From: Clostridia bacterium
Lineage (GTDB): Bacteria; Bacillota_A; Clostridia; Oscillospirales; CAG-272
Assembly (NCBI GenBank): GCA_017452945.1
Contig: JAFTLD010000096.1
Location: forward strand, 1-21,915
Length of the DNA stretch: 21,915 nucleotides
Direction of reading: 5' to 3'
Positions within the stretch are counted from its first letter, which is position 1, and every line of letters starts with the position of its first letter. Shown piece after piece: positions 1 through 6,954 of the stretch. The notes under the pieces are model-generated. The model was not told the DNA's origin. It ran no database searches and saw only the letters and a program-made list of their open reading frames with translations. Position numbers and translations under genes: made by a program.

Positions 1-151
1 CGCGCCACCTTCCCCAGCGGGGAAGGCTCATAAAGTTAACCCCTCAGCGGATAATTGAGCAAAACGGATGCGCTAAAGAAGCCTTCCCCGCTGGGGAAGG
101 TGGCGCGTAGCGCCGGATGAGGTCACCGTATGGTCGCTCTTCCACGTCTTA
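1..151. repeat. Palindromic repeat family A, copy 1 (left side cut by window)
   Basis: Bases 1-27 and 81-107 are perfect inverted copies (27 of 27), and each arm is itself a palindrome of the form CCTTCCCC-AGC-GGGGAAGG. Outside the right arm is a small hairpin (GGCGC-GTA-GCGCC, about 102-114), then a terminal part with ggatgaggtcacc and cgctcttccacgtctta ending near 151. The terminal part matches the reverse complement of the element starting at 21757, and the inner arm at 4-31 is identical to 21806-21833. No gene is seen here; short open frames across it are by-products of the symmetry. Confidence 0.8.
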
Positions 152-159
152 TACAACAG

Positions 160-187
160 AAAGCAGAAGCCTTGTGACTTCTGCTTT
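160..187. terminator. Intrinsic terminator of the plsC-sms operon
   Basis: A 10-bp perfect stem, AAAGCAGAAG (160-169) against CTTCTGCTTT (178-187), with an 8-base loop. Read on the minus strand it lies just after the stop of the last operon gene at 211 and has a short T-rich tail. On the plus strand it is followed by TTG. The same stem sequence recurs at 8072-8102. Confidence 0.75.
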
Positions 188-210
188 TTGATATAATTGC
201 GCATGCTTTA

Positions 211-396
211 TTATTGAAAAATCTCCGGTAATTCGGGGATCTGGATATCATGCTCATCCAAAAACGCCTCGATTTGCGCCTGCATTTCGGGAGAGATAAT
301 CCTTCCCTCGCTTCGATGCACCGACAAAAGCCCTGCAGATACTGCAGAGAGCAAGCATATCAACATGATTGCCAAATAGATCAATTTGAATTTCAT
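211..396 (-). CDS. Small single-pass membrane peptide, 61 aa, unknown function
   Basis: The start is the ATG at 396, preceded by GGAGG (minus strand ttggaggcaattgccATG) with good spacing; an upstream in-frame ATG at 429 has no such site. Residues 3-22 are strongly hydrophobic (KFKLIYLAIMLICLLSAVSA), so the peptide is a membrane-anchored or secreted short protein with a tail of about 35 residues. The tail is acidic and looks helical (SPEMQAQIEAFLDEHDIQIPELPEIF). It begins 33 bases after the DUF5662-like gene and before the terminator at 160-187, so it is the last gene of the operon. I do not recognise a family. It could be a signal peptide plus short extracellular peptide. Confidence 0.6.
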   Translation of the reverse strand: MKFKLIYLAIMLICLLSAVSAGLLSVHRSEGRIISPEMQAQIEAFLDEHDIQIPELPEIFQ

Positions 397-429
397 GGCA
401 ATTGCCTCCAACCGTGTTTTTTGGTACAA

Positions 430-966
430 TCAATACTTTCCAAGCTTTACCGCCCGACGCACCGCGGCAAACGCCTCGCGCTCGCCCTGCTCGGCAAGCG
501 TGCGCAGCCAGCCCTCCAACAATGCGGCAGTTTCGGGATGCATGCGCGTCCTCGCCTGTCCGCGCATAAAATAATCCAACGCACTGCGATCGGTATATTT
601 TTCCTTTTGATAGGTCTTGCATGCCGCCATTCTGTCGCAGAACATTTCCGCTACGTACCGAACAGGCATTTTGACAGGCCCGTAAGCGCGTGCTGCGGGC
701 ACGTAATCAAACCAGTATTCATAATGGTGCTTGTTTCTTCCCTGATGGTGCATCCACATCTCGGAATAGCCAACGTCCTCGCGCTGCGCCTCACCCGGGC
801 TGCGGTTGCCCTGATAATACTTAGCCCCCGGAATAAACTCGGTCGGGCTATATTTAGACAGGTCGTGAAACAGCCCCTGCCACCCGATCCCTGCGCGAAA
901 GCAATGCGCGATCACTTTATGGCGATGCTTGGTGATGGTGACAAAATGCTTGATGGGATGTGCCAT
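430..966 (-). CDS. DUF5662-like protein, 178 aa
   Basis: A soluble protein rich in His, Tyr and Trp. Near the N-terminus it has H-D-L-S-K-Y-S (residues 34-40), preceded by several histidines (KHRHKVIAHCF), and a second cluster WMHHQGRNKHHYEYW at 71-85. This arrangement resembles DUF5662 proteins of Firmicutes and recalls metal-dependent HD-domain phosphohydrolases, but no activity is established to my knowledge. The ATG at 966 lies one base after the stop of the SmsB gene (TGA-T-ATG), so translation is probably coupled. The family call is from memory of the pattern; an HD-type hydrolase role is inference. Confidence 0.6.
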   Translation of the reverse strand: MAHPIKHFVTITKHRHKVIAHCFRAGIGWQGLFHDLSKYSPTEFIPGAKYYQGNRSPGEAQREDVGYSEMWMHHQGRNKHHYEYWFDYVPAARAYGPVKMPVRYVAEMFCDRMAACKTYQKEKYTDRSALDYFMRGQARTRMHPETAALLEGWLRTLAEQGEREAFAAVRRAVKLGKY

Positions 967-967
967 A

Positions 968-1897
968 TCAGCGCAAGAAGCCGTTGATGATCTGCTCCTC
1001 CGCTTGCTTTTCGGAAAGGCCCAGCGTCATCAGCTTGATCAGTTGTTCACCGGCAATCTTACCAATGGCAGCCTCGTGGATAAGCGATGCCTGCACGTGA
1101 TTTGCCGACACCTTCGGGATCGCATCTACGCGCGCGCTGTCCATAATGATCGCGTCGCACTCGGTATGTCCCGAGCAGCAATTGTTGCCGTTGATGCAGG
1201 AAAGGAAGGTCTGACGGGATTCATCCTTGGCAACAGAACGGGAAACGACGTGCGCACCGCAGTCCTGGCCGTCAAGGTCAACCGTAAAGTCGGTCACAGC
1301 ACTCTGCTTGCCGTGCGTCATGATCTTTTCGTGAATGACCAGCGTTGCGCGGTCAGCCAACTTTGCCTTGGTCACGCGCACCGTGGAGTCCACGCCGCCC
1401 AGCTGTGCGGATTCCATTTCCATGTATCCGCCCTCGTCAATTTCGATCTCGGTGGTGGGGTTAAGCACCTTTTCACCAAGGCCTTCGCCCTCTCCGTAAT
1501 GCTTTTCCACGTACTTCAGCTTGGCGTTCTTGCCCACGTGGAAGCTGTGAATACCGTCGTGCGCAGTCTGCTCGTCGCCTGCGTTATGAATACCGCAGCC
1601 CGCAACGATCAGCACGTCCGCACCCTCACCGATATAGAAATCGTTATAAACCAGATCTTTCAGACCTGTTTTGGTCAACAGCACGGGAATATCCACACGC
1701 TCGTTTTGCGTGCCGGGCTTGATGATGATATCAATGCCGGGCTTATCCGTCTTGCTGACGATATCAATATTGGCAGTTGTATGTCTGTCCGCACTCTCAC
1801 CGTTTGCGCGGATATTATACGCGCCCTCGGGCACGATTTCCAGATCCATGATCTCGGAAAGCAGGTTCTTCTGAATTGCATCCATGGTCTTAGCCAT
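968..1897 (-). CDS. sufB: SufB/SufD-family Fe-S scaffold, minimal SMS type (SmsB)
   Basis: A 309-residue SufB/D-family protein, partner of the ATPase just upstream; together they assemble iron-sulfur clusters in the cytoplasm. It is much shorter than the SufB (about 470) and SufD (about 420) of classic SUF systems, and matches the single short scaffold of the SUF-like minimal system (SMS) known from archaea and anaerobic bacteria. Visible family marks are GCGIHNAG (100-107), EKHYGEGEG (131-139), SRSVAKDES (219-227), a cysteine cluster with C234, C240, C241 and C247, and the C-terminal HEAAIGKI (274-281). The start ATG overlaps the smsC stop by one base (TGATG) and has GGAGGTGAGG upstream. No sufD, sufS, sufU or sufE is present, as expected for SMS. 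Confidence 0.88.
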   Translation of the reverse strand: MAKTMDAIQKNLLSEIMDLEIVPEGAYNIRANGESADRHTTANIDIVSKTDKPGIDIIIKPGTQNERVDIPVLLTKTGLKDLVYNDFYIGEGADVLIVAGCGIHNAGDEQTAHDGIHSFHVGKNAKLKYVEKHYGEGEGLGEKVLNPTTEIEIDEGGYMEMESAQLGGVDSTVRVTKAKLADRATLVIHEKIMTHGKQSAVTDFTVDLDGQDCGAHVVSRSVAKDESRQTFLSCINGNNCCSGHTECDAIIMDSARVDAIPKVSANHVQASLIHEAAIGKIAGEQLIKLMTLGLSEKQAEEQIINGFLR

Positions 1898-2628
1898 CAG
1901 CCCTCACCTCCCACGATCACTCTGCAGGGCTTTTGCGTGCCGAACAGGCTGGGCAAAATCTCTTCCTTGCTGCCCTGTGCGGTCACCTTACCCTCAGCCA
2001 GCACGATCACGGTATCCGCAATATCTAAGATGCGCTCCTGGTGAGTAATGATCAGAATGCTGCCCTTGTTCTTTTCATACATACGCTCAAACACCGTGAT
2101 CAAAGATCCAAAGCTCCACAGGTCAATACCTGCCTCGGGCTCGTCAAACACGGCAAAGGGCGTGTTTCTGGCGTTGATCATCGCAATCTCAATTCTCTTG
2201 AGCTCACCGCCCGACAAAGAGCCGTTGACCTCACGATTGACGTATTCCTTGGCGCAAAGCCCTACCTCGGACAGATATGCGCAAGCCTGGGCGACCGAAA
2301 TATCCTTTCCCGCAGCGATTGAGATCAGATCCTTGACTGTAATTCCCTTGAAGCGGACGGGCTGCTGGAAAGCATAACTGATGCCAAGATTTGCACGTTC
2401 GGTAATGCCCATATTGGTAATATCCTCACCACGGAACAAAATCTTGCCCGAGGTGGGAGTAATGATGCCGGCAATGACCTTGGCAAGGGTGGATTTACCC
2501 GAGCCGTTGGGGCCGGTGATGGCGACGAATCTGTCCCGGATGGTCAGATTGACGTCGCAGAGTATATCGGTTTTCTTACCGGTCACCTCATCGGTAACAG
2601 AATAAGAAACGTGTTGCAGTTCTAACAT
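1897..2628 (-). CDS. sufC: SufC/SmsC ABC-type ATPase of Fe-S cluster assembly
   Basis: A soluble ABC ATPase of 243 residues that powers the neighbouring SmsB scaffold rather than transporting anything. Walker A is GPNGSGKST (39-47), the Q-loop lies in YAFQQP (85-90), the signature LSGGE at 138-142, Walker B ends VFDEPEAGID with catalytic E163, and the switch His is in ITHQERI (H196). The FQQP and PEAGID patterns are typical of SufC. The start ATG at 2628 has GGAGA upstream (minus strand acggagaccgctATG) and follows the second plsC by 18 bases. The 1-base overlap with smsB points to a fixed stoichiometric pair. Confidence 0.92.
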   Translation of the reverse strand: MLELQHVSYSVTDEVTGKKTDILCDVNLTIRDRFVAITGPNGSGKSTLAKVIAGIITPTSGKILFRGEDITNMGITERANLGISYAFQQPVRFKGITVKDLISIAAGKDISVAQACAYLSEVGLCAKEYVNREVNGSLSGGELKRIEIAMINARNTPFAVFDEPEAGIDLWSFGSLITVFERMYEKNKGSILIITHQERILDIADTVIVLAEGKVTAQGSKEEILPSLFGTQKPCRVIVGGEG

Positions 2629-2646
2629 AGCGGTCTCCGTAGTAAA

Positions 2647-3510
2647 TTAGTTATTTCCGTATTTGAAGGTGCGACGGATCTCGGGAACCTCAGGCAAGCC
2701 CTCAGCCACCTCCATGCGCTCTCTGACCATTTCGGAAAGCTCATGGGATCTGGTTGCTTTGACCGTTTCAGCGTCGATCACGTCCACAAAATCCACGTAA
2801 ACGCGGGTCTTTTTCCAAGGTGCGCGCTTTTTGACCTTGTCGGTATCGGTCACACGAACGACCACGATAGGTACGCCTGCCTTCTTCGCCATCAGGAAAA
2901 CGCCTTCACGGAAAGGCAGAAGCCCCTTGACCTCACGGTTTCTGGTTCCCTCGGGGAACACACCGTAGGAAATGGGCATAGTCTTCATACGCTCAGACAC
3001 CTCACGGATCGTAGTCAGCGCCTCACGTGCTTCCTGGCGGTTGATGGGCAAAAAGCCGCCCTTGTGCAGATACTTGCCTGCGATGGGATAGTTAAAGTTT
3101 TCTGGCTTGGAAACAAACGCCACGCTCCTGCCGCGCAGTACGGTCAGCATAGACATAAAGTCGTGATCGGACAGGTGGTTGGAAACCAGTAAAAAATTGC
3201 TGTCCTTGGGTACCTTATCCTTGCCGCGGGTACGAATCTCGACGCGTGCCAAGCGCAGATACAGCGCAATTGTTTCTACCAGCACGGCCAGATAAAAGCG
3301 GTTGGGTCTTTCCTGCGGCTTGGATTTGTCCACGAAAATGGAAAGAAACAGGAAAAACAGCACGTAAACAAGGAAAAATCCTACTGCATAAGCGATCCAC
3401 AAAACCAGCGGGATCCAGATATCAAAAATAGATGTTACCAGTGTTGCGTTCAAAAACACGGTCAATACCGAGCAAAGTGCGCCCAGTGTCAAAAATAGTT
3501 CAAGAAGCAT
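2647..3510 (-). CDS. plsC: 1-acyl-sn-glycerol-3-phosphate acyltransferase family (PlsC), membrane-anchored
   Basis: A 287-residue PlsC-type acyltransferase acting at the inner face of the membrane, expected to transfer a fatty acyl group to lysophosphatidic acid or a related lipid. The N-terminus has two or three hydrophobic segments (about 4-25 and 32-60). The catalytic HX4D motif is NHLSDHD (111-117), and the glycerol-phosphate-binding motif is FPEGTR (185-190). The start ATG at 3510 has GGGAGG upstream. It is 15 bases downstream of another PlsC paralogue, so one of the two may use a different substrate. The acyl acceptor cannot be told from sequence. Confidence 0.87.
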   Translation of the reverse strand: MLLELFLTLGALCSVLTVFLNATLVTSIFDIWIPLVLWIAYAVGFFLVYVLFFLFLSIFVDKSKPQERPNRFYLAVLVETIALYLRLARVEIRTRGKDKVPKDSNFLLVSNHLSDHDFMSMLTVLRGRSVAFVSKPENFNYPIAGKYLHKGGFLPINRQEAREALTTIREVSERMKTMPISYGVFPEGTRNREVKGLLPFREGVFLMAKKAGVPIVVVRVTDTDKVKKRAPWKKTRVYVDFVDVIDAETVKATRSHELSEMVRERMEVAEGLPEVPEIRRTFKYGNN

Positions 3511-3525
3511 AAAATCCTCCCAAAA

Positions 3526-4176
3526 TCATTTTGTTTGTCGAGCCAACTCCAAAAGCCCCTCGGAAATTTCGCGAAACCGATCCGCTTCAGCCTGCAGATG
3601 TGCAGAGCTTCTTTGGCCTTCTTCTGCCCCGCGCAGAGGCTGCGGTTCACCGATCACCACGCGCAGGCGCTTACCGAACAGGAAGTGATAGTTGCCATCG
3701 ATCACAACAGGGACAACCTCACTGCCCGCCATAGTGGCAAGCAAGGCAAAGCCGGGACGGAACTTATCCATCTGCCCCGTTTTGGAGGTATGCCCCTCGG
3801 GGAAGATGATCATGCTGTTCCCTTCCTTCATCACGCGGATGCTTTCCTTGATCCAACCGGTGTCAAGGCCAAAGCGGTTGACGGGAATGGCGCGGTTGTT
3901 GGACAGCACGTGATAATACAGCTTGCTTTTTTCCATTTGATCCTTTGCGGACAGGATGTGCACGCGGTACTTCCAAAGCACGGTAGCGATTACAAGGCCA
4001 TCCTTATGAGAGAGGTGGTTGCAGGTAAACACCACAGGCTTATCAAAGCCCTTTTTCTTTCTTTCGGGATTTGCATATATCACCTTGGGTCGAAAGCCCA
4101 CGTAAACAAGAATCACGCACAGGCAGCGGAATATCAGGCCTGCTATTTTTCCAAGGAAATTCTCCAAACGCTTCAT
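3526..4176 (-). CDS. plsC: PlsC-family acyltransferase, second paralogue, first gene of operon
   Basis: A 216-residue lysophospholipid acyltransferase-like protein. It has one N-terminal hydrophobic segment (about 8-28), the catalytic NHLSHKD (H54, D59) and an acceptor-site motif FPEGHTSKTG (125-134). Here the usual FPEGTRS is varied to EGHT, as in a subset of PlsC-like proteins. The start ATG at 4176 is preceded by AAAGGAA. It is the promoter-proximal gene of the six-gene operon, and the inverted-repeat element ends only 15 bases upstream of its start. Membership in PlsC is clear; the exact substrate is unknown. Confidence 0.85.
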   Translation of the reverse strand: MKRLENFLGKIAGLIFRCLCVILVYVGFRPKVIYANPERKKKGFDKPVVFTCNHLSHKDGLVIATVLWKYRVHILSAKDQMEKSKLYYHVLSNNRAIPVNRFGLDTGWIKESIRVMKEGNSMIIFPEGHTSKTGQMDKFRPGFALLATMAGSEVVPVVIDGNYHFLFGKRLRVVIGEPQPLRGAEEGQRSSAHLQAEADRFREISEGLLELARQTK

Positions 4177-4191
4177 AAAAGCAATTCCTTT

Positions 4192-4400
4192 CTATAGCCG
4201 AAGAGAACTGAACTCACACGGTTTTGAGCGGCAAATATTTGTTCGCGCAAAACTGCGCAGCACCCTCCGGCGTTGAATTTTTTGATGGATTTTGTCAAAG
4301 CGAGTCGAAGCAAGATACGCATCTTGCAAGGCGAGATTTGGCAGAAGACGCGAAAAATTCTCGCCGCAGGGCATATGAGTTCGGCTCTCTTCGGCTATAG
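4192..4400. mobile_element. MITE-like element with 24-bp terminal inverted repeats
   Basis: Bases 4192-4215 (CTATAGCCGAAGAGA...) and the reverse complement of 4377-4400 match at 22 of 24 positions. The inner 160 bases carry no convincing gene, though a 60-residue frame runs across them. There is an internal near-palindrome CAAGATACGCATCTTG. The ends read CTATAG, so a TA target duplication within the tip is possible, but no longer duplication is visible. The element lies in the 5' leader of the plsC-sms operon, between its promoter (4422-4450) and the first start codon. A non-autonomous transposon is the likeliest identity; no transposase is nearby. Confidence 0.72.
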
Positions 4401-4421
4401 CATCGCACTAAAATACATTAT

Positions 4422-4450
4422 ATTATACCACAACGCAAGCATAATTGCAA
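4422..4450 (-). promoter_or_regulatory. Promoter of plsC-plsC-sms operon
   Basis: On the minus strand, -35 TTGCAA (4450-4445), 17-base spacer and -10 TATAAT (4427-4422) with an extended -10 TGG just upstream. Transcription would start near 4415, giving a leader of about 240 bases that contains the whole inverted-repeat element. The stretch around the -35 (CTCTTGCAATTATG) is nearly identical to that of the divergent metY promoter. Confidence 0.72.
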
Positions 4451-4552
4451 GAGTTTTCTTTAATTTCGGGGAAATGACAGATAAAAATTTGTGCGTTTCC
4501 CTGCTTGTCACGCAATCGTGCGCAGCACGGCACAAAAAATCCCCAAAAGCTC

Positions 4553-4581
4553 TTGCAATCATGGCAAAATCGTGATATAAT
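4553..4581 (+). promoter_or_regulatory. Promoter of metY-metA
   Basis: -35 TTGCAA (4553-4558), 17-base spacer, -10 TATAAT (4576-4581) with TGA in extended -10 position. The start codon is at 4619 behind AAGGAGG (4604-4610), so the leader is only about 30 bases. That leaves no room for a SAM riboswitch or T-box between the start site and the gene. Between this promoter and the divergent one (4451-4552) I see no further gene. Confidence 0.78.
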
Positions 4582-4618
4582 AATGTTTTAGTAATACATT
4601 CCCAAGGAGGGATTTTCT

Positions 4619-5899
4619 ATGTCTTCTTACAAGATCGACACAAAATGCGTACAATCCGGCTACGAGCCCCAAAACGGTGAGCCCCGCGTGCTCCCTATCG
4701 TGCAAAGCACCACCTACAAATATTCCGACGTTGACCACGTTGGCGACCTGTTTGATCTCAAGGCTGACGGCCACATGTACTCCCGTATTTCCAACCCCAC
4801 GCTCGCATGCGTAGAGGCTAAGATCGCAGACATGGAGGGCGGTGTCGGCGCTATGCTCGTGTCCTCGGGTCAGTCCGCAAGTCTGCTCTCTATTCTGAAT
4901 ATCACCTCTGCAGGTCAGAACTTTATTTCCATGTCCTCGATCTACGGCGGCACCATCAATCTCTTTGCCGTAACGCTGCAGCGTCTTGGTATCGAGGTGC
5001 GCTTTGTCACGCCCGATATGACCGACGAGGAAATTGAGGCTAAGATCGACGAAAATACCCGTCTGTTCTTCGGTGAGACGGTCGCAAACCCTGCTCTTGT
5101 AGTTTTTGACATTGAAAGATACGCCAACCTTGCCCACAAGCACGGCATTCCGCTGATCGTGGACAACACCTTTGCCACCCCCGTCCTGTGCCGTCCCTTT
5201 GAGCACGGTGCTGACATTGTGGTACACTCCACCACCAAGTATATGGACGGACATGCCACCGTGGTTGGCGGTGTGATCGTAGACAGCGGTAAGTTTGATT
5301 GGGCCGGCTCTGACAAGTACCCCGAAATGAACACCCCCGACGAATCCTACCACGGTGTCATCTATACCAAGCAGTTTGGCAACGAGATGGCATATATCAC
5401 CAAGGTGCGCGTACAGCTGCTTCGTGACCTTGGCTGCACCATGGCTGCCCTGCCCGCATTCATTCTCAATCTGGGTCTGGAAACACTGGCAGTCCGTATG
5501 GAAAAGCACTGCTCCAATGCACTCAAGGTTGCCACTTATCTGCAAAATCACCCCAAGATCGATTGGGTTTCCTATCCCTCCCTGCCCGGTGACTCCCAGT
5601 ATGAGCTGGCGCAGAAGTACCTGCCCGAAGGCTGCTGCGGTGTTATTTCCTTTGGCGTGAAGGGTGGACGCGAAGCGTCCGTCAGACTCATGGACAGCCT
5701 CAAGCTGGCTGCTATCGTTGTCCACGTGGCAGACGCACGCACCAGTGCTCTGCACCCCGCAAGTGCTACCCACAGACAGCTGACCGACGAGCAGCTGATC
5801 GCTGCAGGCGTACGCCCTGAGCTGGTGCGCTTCTCTGTCGGCATTGAAAATCCCGCTGATATTATCGCAGACCTGGAGCAGGCGCTCGAACAGGTCTAA
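4619..5899 (+). CDS. metY: O-acetylhomoserine sulfhydrylase (PLP-dependent, MetY type)
   Basis: A 426-residue cytoplasmic enzyme of the Cys/Met metabolism PLP family. It is expected to join O-acetylhomoserine and sulfide into homocysteine. The PLP lysine is K207 in HSTTKYMDGH. Phosphate and cofactor contacts are visible in YSRISNPT (54-61) and SSGQSA (82-87), with D182 in VDNTFATP. Length of about 426 and the VDNTFATP...HSTTKYMDGH spacing fit MetY better than cystathionine gamma-synthase (about 380). The start has a strong AAGGAGG site. metA follows after 24 bases, supplying the O-acetylhomoserine substrate. A gamma-synthase or lyase role for this fold cannot be excluded by motif alone. Confidence 0.9.
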   Translation: MSSYKIDTKCVQSGYEPQNGEPRVLPIVQSTTYKYSDVDHVGDLFDLKADGHMYSRISNPTLACVEAKIADMEGGVGAMLVSSGQSASLLSILNITSAGQNFISMSSIYGGTINLFAVTLQRLGIEVRFVTPDMTDEEIEAKIDENTRLFFGETVANPALVVFDIERYANLAHKHGIPLIVDNTFATPVLCRPFEHGADIVVHSTTKYMDGHATVVGGVIVDSGKFDWAGSDKYPEMNTPDESYHGVIYTKQFGNEMAYITKVRVQLLRDLGCTMAALPAFILNLGLETLAVRMEKHCSNALKVATYLQNHPKIDWVSYPSLPGDSQYELAQKYLPEGCCGVISFGVKGGREASVRLMDSLKLAAIVVHVADARTSALHPASATHRQLTDEQLIAAGVRPELVRFSVGIENPADIIADLEQALEQV

Positions 5900-5923
5900 T
5901 CTGAGTATAAGGAGTATTCCCGA

Positions 5924-6841
5924 ATGCCCATCAAAATTCCCAACAGGCTTCCCGCCACCACCACGCTGCTGGAGGAAAATATCTTTGTCATGACCGAAAC
6001 GCGCGCGATTACGCAGGATATTCGTCCTTTGCGCGTACTCATGCTCAATCTCATGCCGCAAAAGATCGTGACCGAAACGCAGATCGCACGCCTGATCGGC
6101 AACACGCCCTTGCAGGTTGAATTAGAGCTTTTACAGACCGCTACGCACAAGGCAACCCACACCTCGGGCGATCATATGCTGGCCTTCTATAAAACCTTTG
6201 ACCAGATCAAGGACAAAAGATATGACGGCATGATCATCACGGGTGCGCCTGTTGAGCAGCTGCCCTTTGAAGAGGTGGATTATTGGCCCGAGCTTTGCGA
6301 GATCATGGAATGGAGTAAGACCCACGTTACCAGCACCTTTCACATCTGCTGGGGGGCGCAGGCAGGACTTTACTACCATTACGGTGTGCCCAAGTACCCC
6401 TTGGATAAAAAGCTTTTCGGTGTTTACAAGCATACGCTGGACTATAAGCGCTCGATTTTGTTCCGCGGTTTTGACGATACCTTCTTGGTTCCCCACTCGC
6501 GCCACACCACCTGCAAGAGAGAGGACATCGAAAAGGTACCTGAGATCAGAATTCTGGCAAGCTCCCCCGAGGCAGGCGTGTTCGCCTGCATGACCGAGAG
6601 AGGCAGACAGGTATTCATCACCGGACACTCGGAATACGATGCGGACACGCTCAAAAAGGAATACCTGCGCGACAAGAACGCGGGGCTGCCCATCGAGCTG
6701 CCCAAGAATTATTTCCCCGATGACGATGAAACGCGCGACCCCGTGGTCACCTGGCGCTCCTGTGCCAACCTGCTGTATTCCAACTGGCTCAATTATCTGG
6801 TCTATCAGACAACTCCGTATAACATTGAAGAGATTCAATAA
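5924..6841 (+). CDS. metA: Homoserine O-acetyltransferase (MetA family)
   Basis: A 305-residue protein of the MetA/HTS fold (class I glutamine amidotransferase-like). It acylates homoserine in the first committed step of methionine synthesis. The catalytic triad is visible at the classic numbers: C142 in HICWGAQ, H235 and E237 in GHSEYD. Residue 111 is Glu (TGAPVEQ); in this family Glu111 selects acetyl-CoA whereas Gly selects succinyl-CoA. The product is therefore predicted to be O-acetylhomoserine despite the common 'O-succinyltransferase' label. That agrees with metY just upstream. Start ATG has AAGGAG (taaggagtattcccgaATG). The gene ends just before a strong terminator. Confidence 0.93.
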   Translation: MPIKIPNRLPATTTLLEENIFVMTETRAITQDIRPLRVLMLNLMPQKIVTETQIARLIGNTPLQVELELLQTATHKATHTSGDHMLAFYKTFDQIKDKRYDGMIITGAPVEQLPFEEVDYWPELCEIMEWSKTHVTSTFHICWGAQAGLYYHYGVPKYPLDKKLFGVYKHTLDYKRSILFRGFDDTFLVPHSRHTTCKREDIEKVPEIRILASSPEAGVFACMTERGRQVFITGHSEYDADTLKKEYLRDKNAGLPIELPKNYFPDDDETRDPVVTWRSCANLLYSNWLNYLVYQTTPYNIEEIQ

Positions 6842-6850
6842 ACACAACTA

Positions 6851-6878
6851 CGGCTGCCATTCGGCAGCCGTTATTGTT
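6851..6878 (+). terminator. Intrinsic terminator of metY-metA
   Basis: A perfect 8-bp stem CGGCTGCC/GGCAGCCG with loop ATTC (6851-6870), followed by TTATTGTT. It lies 9 bases after the metA stop. Confidence 0.85.
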
Positions 6879-6890
6879 AGTTGAATATTC

Positions 6891-6919
6891 TTGACAAACA
6901 TATTGGCAATTGTTATAAT
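6891..6919 (+). promoter_or_regulatory. Consensus promoter of the TIM-barrel isomerase gene
   Basis: -35 TTGACA (6891-6896), spacer of exactly 17, -10 TATAAT (6914-6919): a full consensus match, with TGT in extended -10 position. It begins only about a dozen bases after the metA terminator, so this gene is a separate transcription unit. Confidence 0.85.
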
Positions 6920-6954
6920 AATGGCAGGAAACTGTGAGAAAGCGAGGAGCCGAC

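Noticed and set aside
1..151. CRISPR array at the window ends or in the repeat regions
   Set aside because: The repeats are inverted and few, without regular direct repeats and unique spacers; no cas gene is present.
929..2044. A 371-residue plus-strand frame opposite sufB
   Set aside because: Antisense to the SufB/D-family gene with intact family motifs; no independent start signal.
4192..4374. A 60-residue frame on the minus strand
   Set aside because: It falls entirely within the MITE-like inverted-repeat element and has no family match or proper ribosome binding site.
4400..4618. SAM riboswitch or T-box before metY
   Set aside because: The promoter lies too close to the gene, and I find no specifier, terminator/antiterminator pair or kink-turn-like layout in the leader.
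4559..6061. A 500-residue open frame on the minus strand opposite metY
   Set aside because: It is fully antisense to a well-recognised PLP enzyme, with no ribosome binding site or family motif; it arises from codon bias of the sense gene.
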